A stretch of DNA of 31,127 nucleotides from Firmicutes bacterium UBA911 (GTDB lineage Bacteria; Bacillota; Desulfotomaculia; Desulfotomaculales; Desulforudaceae), in the NCBI GenBank assembly GCA_002294005.1, contig DBEH01000055.1, positions 1 through 31,127 on the forward strand, read 5' to 3'. Each line of letters begins with the position of its first letter. The stretch's first letter is position 1. The notes beneath the pieces were generated by a model, which worked only from the letters and a program-made list of their open reading frames with translations, made no database searches and was not told the origin of the DNA. Of the stretch, positions 23,865 to 31,127 are shown one piece after another. The translations under genes and the position numbers were made by a program.

Positions 23865-24957
23865 GTGAAGACGCGGAAGAGACTTTTTGTTCTGATACGT
23901 TGACCGCAAGTTAAATTGGGTCTGCTGACATCACCAGTCCGACAAGAACAAAACCGGCGGTCGCGGCACCGAGTGACCGGGTCAGTATGACCGCTGAGTA
24001 CACCGCCGCCGCGTCCGCCGAGGTGGACGTGCTGCTGAAAGACCCCGACGGCAAGACGCTTATTTCCCGGACCGTGTCCTTGGTGCGGGCAACCACCAAG
24101 CGGAGCCAAACGATCGCCCTCACCGTACCCGCGGCCGCCGCCCAGGCCAAGTATGATGTGGCGGTGGCCGGTAAGGCGAGCGGCCGGGTCCTGGATACGG
24201 AGAAGGAAGCGGTGGCGGTGGAGACGAAGGTGGTGGTGTCGATTACTGCCCCCACCCGTTCCCAGCCGGTCACGGTGAAGCCCGGTGACCGGGTGAGCGT
24301 GGAATTCGAGTACACCGCCGATGCGTCCGCTGAAGTGGATGTGCTGTTGAAGGGTTCGGACGGTAAGACGCTGGTATCGCGAACCGTGTCCCTGGCGCGG
24401 ACGACCACCAAGCGGAGTCAGACGACTACACTTACCGTGCCCTCGTCGGCGGCCCAGGCCAAATACGACGTAGGGTCGCTGGGCGCCACAGTGGTGCGGC
24501 GTTGACTACACAGAGGGAAGCGGTGCAGGTATTGAGCCACCCCGTAGGTGTAGTGGCCCGGTTTGTGATCGGCCAGTCGGGGCGTTGGGTGGGTGACACT
24601 TACCAGACCATAGACTGTGCGCCCGTGCTTTTGAACAACCGCACTTTCCTGCCGGTCCGCCACGTGGGCGAGCCCTTCGGCTGGCAATTCGAGTGGGACG
24701 CCGAGCGAAAGATGACGACGGTGGTCAAGGGTGATCTATGGGTCCGTGTTTGGATCAATGAGCCCGGAGCGCGAATCAGCCGCGACGGCGGCAAGACCTG
24801 GACGGTGGCGGCGATTGACCCTGATAACCAGGCGGTACGGCCGGTGATCATCAGCGGTCGCACCATGCTGCCCCTGCGGTTCGTGGCTGAATCCCTCGCT
24901 GCCCAGGTGGACTGGAATCCCAGTACCCGGACAGTGACGGTAAACCAGGACAGATAG
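23865..24957 (+). pseudogene. Decayed surface protein: Ig-like repeats plus copper-amine-oxidase-N-like domain
   Basis: Three in-frame pieces read as one former secreted protein. A short frame from GTG 23865 gives MKTRKRLFVLIR then TGA, like the beginning of a signal peptide. In another frame, from about 23912, come two copies of a 104-residue repeat (EYTAAASAEVDVLLKDPDGK and EYTADASAEVDVLLKGSDGK), ending at 24505 after a further frame loss. From 24502, a third frame carries the domain NNRTFLPVRHVGEPFGWQFE and SGRTMLPLRFVAESLAAQVD, two copies of the copper amine oxidase N-terminal-like motif common in Firmicutes surface proteins. No intact signal peptide is fused to the rest. Confidence 0.65.
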
Positions 24958-25007
24958 CCGGGAAGAAAGCCGTGCGGCCCCGCGGTCTAGGCGGGGGCGC
25001 ACGGCGG

Positions 25008-25838
25008 TTATTCTTGGCCGGTGCGGAGCACCGGGCGGACCCGGTCCATCAGGTTGCCGCCGAAGGCGGTTCCGGGTTCGGCTTCGCTGACCTGTCTGGC
25101 CCGCGGGCCGTACCCCAGGACCGCGGCCAGGTCGGTCAGGACCACCTTTACCGCCAGCAGCCGGCGCCGGTAAAACTCTTTGTGGTCCACCGCGCTTTCC
25201 GGGATGTTTAAGCGGGCGCGCAGGATTTCAGGAGCATACAGGAACGGGATGATCATTCTGGCGGTGTCCTCGTGCAGCCATTCCCGGGAACTTAAGGTGT
25301 CCGCCGCGTAGTGAACCAGTCCCAGGTGCAGGTCGGAGAGTTGGTGGTAGGGCTCTAGTTCCGAATCAGCGATCCACGCCTCCATGGTCCAGCGCCGATC
25401 GCCGCCGTGGCACAGGCACCCGGGGTTCGGCGGGAGCAGAAAAAGCCGCTCCTCTTTCCGGGGCGGGTCACCGGGCGTGAACCGGACGGCCCGGCCTACG
25501 GGGTGCGCCCGGCAGTTTCGGGGCCGGGCCGGATACACCTGGCACAGGTTGTCGTCCTTAAGGAAGGCGCAAGGCCCTTCCGCTGCGTGCCGGAACTTGA
25601 CCACCGGCCAGTTCCACTCGGGCACCATTTCCAGGAAACAGTACGTACGCACGAACTCCTGCCCGGCAATCCCGAGGTGGCGGCTGAGCGTCTCCACATC
25701 CCAGGGATCAAGGAAGATCTCAATCTCCTGACAGCAAAGGCCCATACACTCTTCCCGGCACTCGAAGCTGAAAACGTGGTCCCGGCCGACGCCCTGCAGG
25801 GCGTCGGCCTCGAGCTTTTGCAGGTATTCACGGTGCAC
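25008..25838 (-). CDS. YkgJ-family cysteine-cluster protein (putative Zn/Fe-chelating domain)
   Basis: The 276-residue protein has the YkgJ-type cysteine pattern: CREECMGLCCQ at about 27-37, then CAFLKDDNLCQVYPARPRNC at about 90-110. This family has eight conserved Cys thought to bind metal; the function is not established. The C-terminal half (about 150-276) is charged and does not match a domain I know. The start is GTG 25838, but the ribosome site (GGGAAG) is too close, so the true start is uncertain. It begins 30 bp after the upstream minus-strand gene and is probably co-transcribed with it. Confidence 0.85.
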   Translation of the reverse strand: MHREYLQKLEADALQGVGRDHVFSFECREECMGLCCQEIEIFLDPWDVETLSRHLGIAGQEFVRTYCFLEMVPEWNWPVVKFRHAAEGPCAFLKDDNLCQVYPARPRNCRAHPVGRAVRFTPGDPPRKEERLFLLPPNPGCLCHGGDRRWTMEAWIADSELEPYHQLSDLHLGLVHYAADTLSSREWLHEDTARMIIPFLYAPEILRARLNIPESAVDHKEFYRRRLLAVKVVLTDLAAVLGYGPRARQVSEAEPGTAFGGNLMDRVRPVLRTGQE

Positions 25839-25868
25839 CTTCCCTATGAACGCAACCAGCTCCCTTCC

Positions 25869-26171
25869 CTAGCGCCGGGGGCCTTCACCGCCGAACTGGC
25901 CCCGCAGCCAGCGGAATTCGCAACTGCGGCAGTAGTACATTTCGAGCCGCTCCGCGGGCACCAGAAGGACTACGCCGATAACCGCCAGCCCGCCCAGCCA
26001 AACGTACAAGGCCGCGGTCATCAAGGCCGGGGACAGGAAATAGCCCAGGAAAAAGAGCAGGGCGGTCAGAATGCCGGTCACCATAACGAGTCCCTTGGTG
26101 AGGATGCGTTTCCCGCGGACCGTCACTTTGGCGGACCGGCAGTTGGGGCACTCAAGTTTCTCTTTCCCCAT
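25869..26171 (-). CDS. Split zinc-ribbon membrane protein (CxxC - two helices - CxxC)
   Basis: The 100-residue protein has ECPNCRSAK near the N-terminus and YYCRSCEFRW near the C-terminus. Two membrane helices lie between (about 28-50 and 53-72). Both CxxC pairs would face the cytoplasm and could join into one zinc ribbon. ATG 26171 follows AAGGAG. The architecture is the same as the gene at 27748-28008. Function unknown. Confidence 0.8.
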   Translation of the reverse strand: MGKEKLECPNCRSAKVTVRGKRILTKGLVMVTGILTALLFFLGYFLSPALMTAALYVWLGGLAVIGVVLLVPAERLEMYYCRSCEFRWLRGQFGGEGPRR

Positions 26172-26207
26172 GGAGGCACTCCTTCCGGCGGAATTCCACC
26201 AGCAATA

Positions 26208-26798
26208 CTATACCCTTTTGATCACGTTTGTTACAATCCCGACAATCTCGATCTCCCCGGCCTCCAGCCGGAGCGGGTGAAACCGCCGGTTGGCCGGTTC
26301 CAGGGAAATCATCCGGCCGGTGTGGTAGTACCGCTTGCAGGTGACCTCGCCCTCCACCCTGGCGATGACGACCTGCCCGTTTTCGGCGGTGGGCTGGACC
26401 CGCACCAGCACGTAGTCCCCGCTGTCGATGCCCAGGTCCTGCATGCTTTCTCCCTGCACCTCCAGGCAGAAGGTGTCCTCCGAGGCCAGTTTGCGGGGCA
26501 GCGGCAGGTAACCCAGGATCACTTCCTCGGAAACGACGGGGCCTCCGGCCGGGACGCGCCCCAGGACCGGAACCCGAACCACCTGGCTGGAGAACTGATC
26601 CTGCCCCTGCAGCAAAAGCCCTGGTGCGATCTGCAGGGCACCGGCCAGTTTCTCCAGGCTTTTCAGGCTGGGCGAGGTGCGGCCGACCTCAATATCACTC
26701 AAGTACTGGGACGAGAGCCCGGCCTTCCGCGCGAGCGCGCGCTGGCTCAGCCCTGCTTCCTCCCGCAGGCGCCGGATGGTTTCCCCCACTCCCCGCAT
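26208..26798 (-). CDS. XRE-family repressor with S24 (LexA/CI-like) self-cleaving domain
   Basis: The 196-residue regulator has an N-terminal Cro/CI helix-turn-helix (SQRALARKAGLSSQYLSDIE, residues 18-37) and a C-terminal S24 peptidase domain. The expected cleavage site Ala84-Gly85 (RVPAGGP), Ser118 (QGESMQ) and Lys155 (EVTCKRYY) are all present, so it should be able to cleave itself, as LexA and phage repressors do. ATG 26798 follows AAGGAGG. No phage genes are nearby, so it is probably a chromosomal stress-response regulator. It is 37 bp upstream of the split zinc-ribbon gene and may be in its operon. Confidence 0.9.
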   Translation of the reverse strand: MRGVGETIRRLREEAGLSQRALARKAGLSSQYLSDIEVGRTSPSLKSLEKLAGALQIAPGLLLQGQDQFSSQVVRVPVLGRVPAGGPVVSEEVILGYLPLPRKLASEDTFCLEVQGESMQDLGIDSGDYVLVRVQPTAENGQVVIARVEGEVTCKRYYHTGRMISLEPANRRFHPLRLEAGEIEIVGIVTNVIKRV

Positions 26799-26959
26799 CG
26801 GCCCAAACGCCTCCTTCCGGAAATTACGTATTATTACCAGCATACCAGACAAAAGGGTCCCTGCCAAGCGCCTTGGCGCAGTTATTTGCAGATGTTCGGT
26901 ATCAGTTGTTTTTGTCGAAATCGGGCAGGACCTCGCCGGGAGGCGCGGGTGGGGGGGGA

Positions 26960-27520
26960 CTAAACGTCCCGCAACCTGCTGCTCTTCAAGCCGGGCAGGG
27001 TGCAAAACGCCAGCCCGGCCATGAAAAGCCCCAGAGCAGCGCCGCCCAGGATGTCCAACGGGTAGTGCACGCCCACGTAGACCCGCGAACAGATGATCAG
27101 CACCGCCAGTGCCGTGAAGGTCGCCCGGGCCGCCGGGTAGGCGTGGCGCCGCCAGAGGAGGGCGGCGGCCGCCGCCGAGGTGGCGGCGTGGGACGAGGGG
27201 AACGACCAGCCGGAGGCCGCGGGCACCAGGAGTTCAATATCGGGGAAAACCTCAAAGGGCCGGGGGCGAGCGAAAAGCGGTTTGAGCAGGAGCTCCCCGC
27301 ACAGCCAGGTCAGCAGCAGGACGGACACCCCCAGCAGGGCCGCTGTTCTTGCCCGACGCCCCCCGCGCAGTGCGGGGGCAGCCAGAATAAACGGCCAGAC
27401 CGAGGGGAAGTTGCCCAAGGTGCTGAAAAGCGGCATCATCAGGTTCGTGAAGGGCGTGCGCAGTTCGTCGACGATAAAAAGGTACAACTGGGCGTCCAGC
27501 GCCAAAACACTTGAAAACAC
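26960..27520 (-). CDS. PAP2-superfamily membrane phosphatase
   Basis: This is an integral membrane lipid or undecaprenyl-pyrophosphate phosphatase type enzyme with about five to six helices and 186 residues. The three catalytic motifs are KPLFARPRP (K-x6-RP), FPSSHAA (PSGH-type with Ser for Gly) and SRVYVGVHYPLDIL. I chose GTG 27520 because the ribosome site AGGGAGAGG is then about 8 nt away; GTG 27529 in the same frame is almost touching it. Substrate cannot be told from sequence; cell-envelope lipid recycling is likely. Confidence 0.9.
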   Translation of the reverse strand: MFSSVLALDAQLYLFIVDELRTPFTNLMMPLFSTLGNFPSVWPFILAAPALRGGRRARTAALLGVSVLLLTWLCGELLLKPLFARPRPFEVFPDIELLVPAASGWSFPSSHAATSAAAAALLWRRHAYPAARATFTALAVLIICSRVYVGVHYPLDILGGAALGLFMAGLAFCTLPGLKSSRLRDV

Positions 27521-27599
27521 CAAATCCACCTCTCCCTGGGGCCGTTTCTGCCAGTATGCCGCTGCAGCCCGCTCACAATAACCGCCGATACAAAAGGTA

Positions 27600-27617
27600 A
27601 AGGGCCCGAGGGCCCTT
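27600..27617 (-). terminator. Hairpin between two minus-strand genes
   Basis: AAGGGCCC (27600-27607) pairs with GGGCCCTT (27610-27617). On the minus strand it is followed by TTACCTTTTG, a weak T-rich tail. It lies downstream of the zinc-ribbon gene at 27748-28008 and may end its transcript. Confidence 0.45.
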
Positions 27618-27747
27618 GCGGCGGCATATTTGGCTTTAGGGACATGTTTTCTTAGCTCGGCCTGTGCTATGGCGCTTCGCGGCAGCGGCCGGCCGGGCTA
27701 AGGAGTCCGGCCGGGCAAGCGGTACAAATGCCTGCGCCGCGTCCGGG

Positions 27748-28008
27748 TCAGCGGTCGTACTTCAACACCTGTTCCGGTTTCCGGGGGTTCCACAAGTGGT
27801 TGCAGTCGTCGCAGCCAAGGAGCGGCCGGGAGAGGTAAAACCACAGGCTGATCAACAAGAAGAACGGCAGGACGATCCAGAACACGGGATAGGCGATGGC
27901 GGCCGCAATCAGGAGGACGCAGCCGGCCAGGCTGACTTTGACGAACTTGGCGTACTGGCCGACCCGGACCACGCGGAACGAATGGCACTTTGGGCACTGC
28001 CTATGCAA
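27748..28008 (-). CDS. Second split zinc-ribbon membrane protein
   Basis: The 86-residue protein starts MHRQCPKCHSFRVVRVGQYA and ends GCDDCNHLWNPRKPEQ. Two membrane helices (about 25-42 and 44-62) separate the two CxxC pairs. The layout matches the gene at 25869-26171, though sequence identity looks low. The start is TTG 28008, with a GGGGGG-type ribosome site about 8 nt upstream. It diverges from the aromatic amino acid operon. Function unknown. Confidence 0.75.
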   Translation of the reverse strand: MHRQCPKCHSFRVVRVGQYAKFVKVSLAGCVLLIAAAIAYPVFWIVLPFFLLISLWFYLSRPLLGCDDCNHLWNPRKPEQVLKYDR

Positions 28009-28136
28009 ATGGGAGCCCCCCTTCTAAATATGGTCACCGGGTGCTCGTTCAGTTGATTATACGCCAAACAAAAATATTTTGCGAACCGGCCGGGCGCCCG
28101 GGTCCGTTTTATTCCGTGCCGGCACGCATATCCTGG

Positions 28137-28165
28137 TTGACAAGAGGCGTGAGTCCTGGTACGAT
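28137..28165 (+). promoter_or_regulatory. Sigma-A promoter of the aromatic amino acid operon
   Basis: TTGACA (28137-28142) and TACGAT (28160-28165) are separated by exactly 17 bp, just upstream of the T-box leader. Confidence 0.7.
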
Positions 28166-28197
28166 ACTTTCTAATAACCTGATCACGCAAAGGCTGT

Positions 28198-28479
28198 GAC
28201 GGGGAAAAGTAAGCGGTGTTTCAGCCCTCCAGGGAGAAGGCGCCGTCGACTGGAAGCGCTTTCAGGGTCTGGTCCGTTGAAGTTCTCCCCCGAGCCGCCC
28301 GGTTGAAAACCGCCGCAGGCGGGCAAGTAGGCCGGGACGGGTTTCCCGTCGTTAAAGGGGAGGGGTATCGGACGCGTTCGTCCCGTACCCGGCGCAGAGA
28401 GCGGGTCCCTTGACCAACCAGGGTGGTACCGCGGAAGGCTCAAGAAGCTTTTCGTCCCTTGTGGGGCGAAAGGTTTTTT
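28198..28479 (+). promoter_or_regulatory. T-box leader, complete unit (probable Phe specifier UUC)
   Basis: T-box RNAs bind a specific tRNA and stop transcription when it is charged. Visible parts are a Stem I with the AGTA element near 28208 and AGGGAG near 28232, a specifier region GAAGTTCTCC with TTC at 28283-28285 (Phe), the T-box AGGGTGGTACCGCG at 28420-28433, and a terminator: CTTTTCGTCCC (28448-28458) with GGGGCGAAAGG (28463-28473), then TTTTTT. A Phe specifier fits the DAHP synthase and prephenate dehydratase genes downstream. Specifier assignment is by eye. Confidence 0.85.
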
Positions 28480-28600
28480 ATTTGCGCCGGTTTTGGCAAA
28501 GCGCTCCCGTACCTTATCGAGCGGACTCACGTCGTGGGTCTATTGGGGTGGTACCGCGGAAGCCCGGCTTTCGTCCTGAGAGGGAGGCCGGGCTTTTTAA
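28480..28600 (+). promoter_or_regulatory. Second T-box antiterminator/terminator module without its own Stem I
   Basis: A second T-box sequence, GGGGTGGTACCGCG (28545-28558), is followed by a terminator: AGCCCGGC (28561-28568) with GCCGGGCT (28587-28594), then TTTT. Only about 65 nt lie between the first terminator and this T-box, too few for a Stem I. The ribosome site of the first gene follows at 28611. Confidence 0.75.
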
Positions 28601-28626
28601 TTTATACATTAAGGAGATGCTTAGGA

Positions 28627-29499
28627 ATGATGGGGACGGAAATGGTGGCCGGAACGCTTCCGGTCGGGGCGGCGGGGCGGCCGTACCGGCTGGCCGGCAG
28701 GGGGCGCGGCGGCGCGAACACGGTGGTCCGGGTGGGCCGGGCGGAGTTCGGCTCCGGTGCGGTGAACGTGATCGCCGGACCGTGCGCCGTGGAGAGCCGG
28801 GGACAGATGGCGGCGGCGGCCCGGGCGGCGGCGGGGTTTGGGGCGAAGGTCCTGCAGGGCGGCGCCTACAAGCCCCGGACTTCTCCGTACAGTTTCCAGG
28901 GTCTGGAGCGCGAGGGGCTCGAGTTGCTGGCCGAGGCCGCGGCGGCGGCGGGCTTGGCCTCCGTAACCGAAGTGATTGACGAGGAAAGCCTGGCGGCGGC
29001 GCTGGAATGCGTGGATATGCTCCAGGTCGGCTCGCGGAACATGCAAAACTTCCACCTGCTGCGGGCCGTGGGACGGACGAACAAGCCCGTGCTTTTGAAG
29101 CGCGGGTTCTCCGCCACGATCGAGGAATGGCTGATGGCGGCCGAGTACATCCTGGCCGGCGGGAACAGCCAGGTGGTGCTGTGCGAGCGGGGTATCCGCA
29201 CTTTCGAGACCTACACCCGGAACACGCTGGACTTGAGCGCCGTGTCCCTGGTCAAAGAACTGAGCCACCTGCCGGTGATCGTCGACCCGAGTCACGCCAC
29301 CGGAAGGCCGGAGCTGGTGGCCCCGATGTCCCTGGCGGCGGTGGCGGCCGGGGCGGACGGAATCATCGTCGAGATGCACCCGGAGCCTGACAAAGCCCTC
29401 TGTGACGGCAAACAGTCCCTGGACCCGGCCGCGTTCGGCCGGCTGATGCGGGAAGTGGAAATCATCGCCCGGGCGTTGAACCGGGGCCTTGTGGATTGA
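28627..29499 (+). CDS. aroF: 3-deoxy-7-phosphoheptulonate (DAHP) synthase, type I-beta
   Basis: This is the first enzyme of the shikimate pathway, joining PEP and erythrose 4-phosphate. The 290-residue product has the family motifs IAGPCAVES (from residue 51), GGAYKPRTSPYSFQG, LQVGSRNMQNF, LLKRGFSATIEEWL, CERGIRTFETYTRN and DPSHATGRPELVAP. The N-terminus has only about 50 residues before the barrel, so the ferredoxin-like or chorismate-mutase regulatory domains of other type I-beta enzymes seem absent, and feedback control may rest on the T-box. ATG 28627 has AAGGAG 10 nt upstream. It is the first gene of the operon with pheA. Confidence 0.95.
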   Translation: MMGTEMVAGTLPVGAAGRPYRLAGRGRGGANTVVRVGRAEFGSGAVNVIAGPCAVESRGQMAAAARAAAGFGAKVLQGGAYKPRTSPYSFQGLEREGLELLAEAAAAAGLASVTEVIDEESLAAALECVDMLQVGSRNMQNFHLLRAVGRTNKPVLLKRGFSATIEEWLMAAEYILAGGNSQVVLCERGIRTFETYTRNTLDLSAVSLVKELSHLPVIVDPSHATGRPELVAPMSLAAVAAGADGIIVEMHPEPDKALCDGKQSLDPAAFGRLMREVEIIARALNRGLVD

Positions 29500-29517
29500 G
29501 GGGGGGGGTGACAACAA

Positions 29518-30636
29518 ATGGAAACCATCGCTTATCTTGGGCCGCAGGGCACCCATTCGGAGGAGGCCGCTTCCCGCTGGGCGGCCGGCCGGCCGGTGCT
29601 GCTCCGCCCGCTGCGGTCCCTGGTCGAGGTGGTCAAAGCGGTGGACGGCGGGGATGTGGAGTGGGGGTTGGTGCCGGCGGAAAACTCAGGCGAGGGTTCG
29701 CTCGGGCTGACGCTGGACCTTCTGGCCCATGAGGCCGACCAGGTCCGGATTTGCGGGGAGGTGGTGCTGCCTATCCGGCACCATCTGCTGGCCCGCCCGG
29801 GGGTGAGTCCGGAGCAGGTCACGCGGATCATCTCCCATTCCCAGGCGTTGGCGCAGTGCCGGGCATACCTGGCCGGGGGCTTTCCCGGGGCCGAGCTGGT
29901 GGAAAGCACCAGTACCGCCGAGGCGGCGCGGGTGGTGGCGGAATCGGGCGAACCGTGGGCGGCGTTGGGCACCCGGAAAGCGGCGAAGCGGCACGGGCTT
30001 TCGGTGCTGGCGGATGACGCGGCCGACTTCAGGGAAAACGCCACCCGCTTTTTGGTGATCGGGCGGCGGGGTTGCCGGACCGGGCCCGGTGACAAGACCT
30101 CGGTCCTGGTCGCGGTCGACGGCCGCCGCCCGGGTTCCCTGTACCGCCTGCTGGGCGAGTTCGCGCGCCGGGGCATCAACCTGACGCGTATTGAATCACG
30201 GCCGGCGAAGACCCGGCTGGGGGAATACGTGTTCTTCATCGACCTGGAGGGGCATCCCGGCGAACCGGAAGTTGAGGCGGCACTGGCGGGTGTGCGGGCG
30301 CAAAGCAGTTCTTACAAGATCCTGGGTTCCTACCCGGCAGCCGGCGTCCCCCGGACGCCGCGGGACCCGTTGTCTTCGGGCCTGGAATCGATCCGGGCCG
30401 AAATCGACGTGACCGACAGCCAGATTGTGGCTCTCTTGGCCGAGCGGGCTGAACTGGCGCGTCAGGCCGGTAAATGCAAGAACGGCAGGCCGGTGCGCGA
30501 CCCGGAACGGGAAGCGGAAATCAAGGAACGCTTGCGGGCGCTGGCCGTCAAAAAAGGACTCGACCCCGGTATGGTGACTGGAGTCTATGACTTGTTGCTG
30601 CCTTATTTCGTGGAGCTGCAGGGCGGTACCGGCTAG
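29518..30636 (+). CDS. pheA: Prephenate dehydratase - ACT - chorismate mutase fusion
   Basis: The protein converts chorismate to prephenate and then phenylpyruvate, the precursor of Phe. Domain order is dehydratase (1-180: YLGPQGTHSEEAA, ENSGEGSLGLTLD, ENATRFLVIG), ACT regulatory domain (about 190-265: GSLYRLLGEFARRGINLTRI, then ESRPAKTRLGEY, the Phe-binding motif), and C-terminal AroQ-type mutase (about 280-372: IRAEIDVTDSQIVALLAERA, GKCKNGRPVRDPERE). This is the reverse of the E. coli mutase-dehydratase order. ATG 29518 follows GGGGGGTGA, 18 bp after aroF. Phe feedback inhibition is expected from the ESRP motif. Confidence 0.95.
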   Translation: METIAYLGPQGTHSEEAASRWAAGRPVLLRPLRSLVEVVKAVDGGDVEWGLVPAENSGEGSLGLTLDLLAHEADQVRICGEVVLPIRHHLLARPGVSPEQVTRIISHSQALAQCRAYLAGGFPGAELVESTSTAEAARVVAESGEPWAALGTRKAAKRHGLSVLADDAADFRENATRFLVIGRRGCRTGPGDKTSVLVAVDGRRPGSLYRLLGEFARRGINLTRIESRPAKTRLGEYVFFIDLEGHPGEPEVEAALAGVRAQSSSYKILGSYPAAGVPRTPRDPLSSGLESIRAEIDVTDSQIVALLAERAELARQAGKCKNGRPVRDPEREAEIKERLRALAVKKGLDPGMVTGVYDLLLPYFVELQGGTG

Positions 30637-30669
30637 TCCTTGCGGCCCCGCAGCCAGCTTGCGGGCGCA

Positions 30670-30852
30670 CTAGCGGCCCTTGCGCCCCCGGGGCCGCCCG
30701 TACGCGCCGGCCCGGAACAGCGCGAACGCGAGTCCGACCAACAACCCGAGCGACAAACCGATGAAAATCGGTCCGATGCCGACATCCATGACGAACATCC
30801 CGTAAAAAGCCAGCGCCATGATGGCGAAAACCACGACGATGGTTCTGGACAC
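30670..30852 (-). CDS. Small membrane protein of unknown function
   Basis: The 60-residue product has two hydrophobic helices (about 5-22 and 27-46) and a basic tail (RPRGRKGR). GTG 30852 has GAGAGGGGG about 12 nt upstream. It ends 33 bp from the convergent pheA stop. I do not recognise the family. Confidence 0.55.
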   Translation of the reverse strand: MSRTIVVVFAIMALAFYGMFVMDVGIGPIFIGLSLGLLVGLAFALFRAGAYGRPRGRKGR

Positions 30853-30930
30853 CCGGAATTAACCCCCTCTCTCCCCCCACGATTCCGGGTGGATCTTCTT
30901 TCCTCAAAGCATATGCTAACACAACGAGTT

Positions 30931-30960
30931 GGAGGCGGGCAAACTCATTTGCCCGCCTCC
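30931..30960. terminator. Perfect 13-bp hairpin, probable terminator
   Basis: GGAGGCGGGCAAA (30931-30943) pairs with TTTGCCCGCCTCC (30948-30960) around CTCA. It lies about 87 bp beyond the stop of the minus-strand gene at the right edge, so it may end that transcript. No long T-run follows on either strand. Confidence 0.5.
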
Positions 30961-31046
30961 GTTCATCTGCTTAAACCTTACACTTACTGCCCGCCCCCAG
31001 GGCCGAAGCAGCCGGGCCTATCCAGGCGACCGGGCGGAAAAGCCGG

Positions 31047-31127
31047 TCAGTCCTGCACGGTCCCGGCATTTGGTTGCCCGGCCTGCGGTTGGGGTTGCGC
31101 CGGCGGTTGGGGTTGGGGCTGTGCCGG
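31047..31127 (-). CDS. C-terminal end of a minus-strand gene (Pro/Gln-rich tail), partial
   Basis: A minus-strand frame enters from the right edge and ends at TGA 31049-31047. The 26 visible residues begin PAQPQPQPPAQPQPQAGQ and end NAGTVQD. Such a repeat-like Pro/Gln tail is typical of a flexible C-terminus on a surface or membrane protein. The main part is outside the window. Confidence 0.55.
   Translation of the reverse strand, partial: PAQPQPQPPAQPQPQAGQPNAGTVQD

Noticed and set aside
25407..26963. Long plus-strand open frame over three minus-strand genes
   Set aside because: The minus strand carries YkgJ, zinc-ribbon and XRE-S24 motifs with good ribosome sites. The plus frame has no recognisable feature.

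Overview
The window is GC-rich chromosomal DNA from what looks like an anaerobic, spore-forming, Gram-positive bacterium. The evidence is a gerA-type spore germination cluster, a T-box leader, a membrane diadenylate cyclase of the CdaA type, many GTG/TTG starts behind strong AAGGAGG-like ribosome binding sites, and an anaerobic gene set ([NiFe] hydrogenase, fumarate reductase, two-subunit iron-sulfur fumarase, pyruvate phosphate dikinase, NuoEF-like subunits, a small siroheme sulfite reductase). A Desulfotomaculum/Pelotomaculum/Desulforudis-like member of the Firmicutes fits best; this is inference from content, not a database match. No phage, transposase, integrase or CRISPR array was seen.

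Layout. 1-929 (minus): N-terminal part of a [NiFe] hydrogenase small subunit that runs off the left edge. 1120-5720 (plus): germination receptor genes in the order B-A-C, then a tiny membrane protein. 5844-6715 (minus): a small membrane protein and a universal stress protein. 7082-7927 (plus): diadenylate cyclase cdaA. 7956-12788 (minus): fumarate reductase CAB, then a fumarase pair whose beta subunit is broken. 12869-15541 (minus): pyruvate phosphate dikinase. After a 612-bp intergenic region rich in palindromes come nuoE and a frameshifted nuoF (plus), a zinc-ribbon coiled-coil protein and rmuC. 20762-22905: DsrE-like protein, ArsR regulator, tRNA-Leu(UAA) and a small sulfite reductase gene interrupted by an amber codon. 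22902-27520: a QueG-like iron-sulfur protein, a decayed surface-protein gene, a YkgJ-type protein, a split zinc-ribbon membrane protein, an XRE-S24 repressor and a PAP2 phosphatase. 27748-28008: a second split zinc-ribbon membrane protein. 28137-30636 (plus): promoter, T-box leader with a duplicated antiterminator/terminator module, DAHP synthase and a prephenate dehydratase-chorismate mutase fusion. The right edge holds a small membrane protein and the Pro/Gln-rich tail of a minus-strand gene.

How it works together. Fumarase, fumarate reductase and PPDK suggest a reductive or oxidative C4 branch linked to pyruvate/PEP; hydrogenase and NuoEF-like subunits handle H2 and NADH electrons. The aromatic operon appears controlled by uncharged tRNA-Phe through the T-box.

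Four genes carry lesions (fumB, nuoF, the sulfite reductase and the surface protein). This means either real gene decay or sequence errors. The most interesting items are the one-Stem-I/two-antiterminator T-box, the GGGGACAG-type palindromic repeat family (one copy supplies the fumA stop codon), and the in-frame amber codon.
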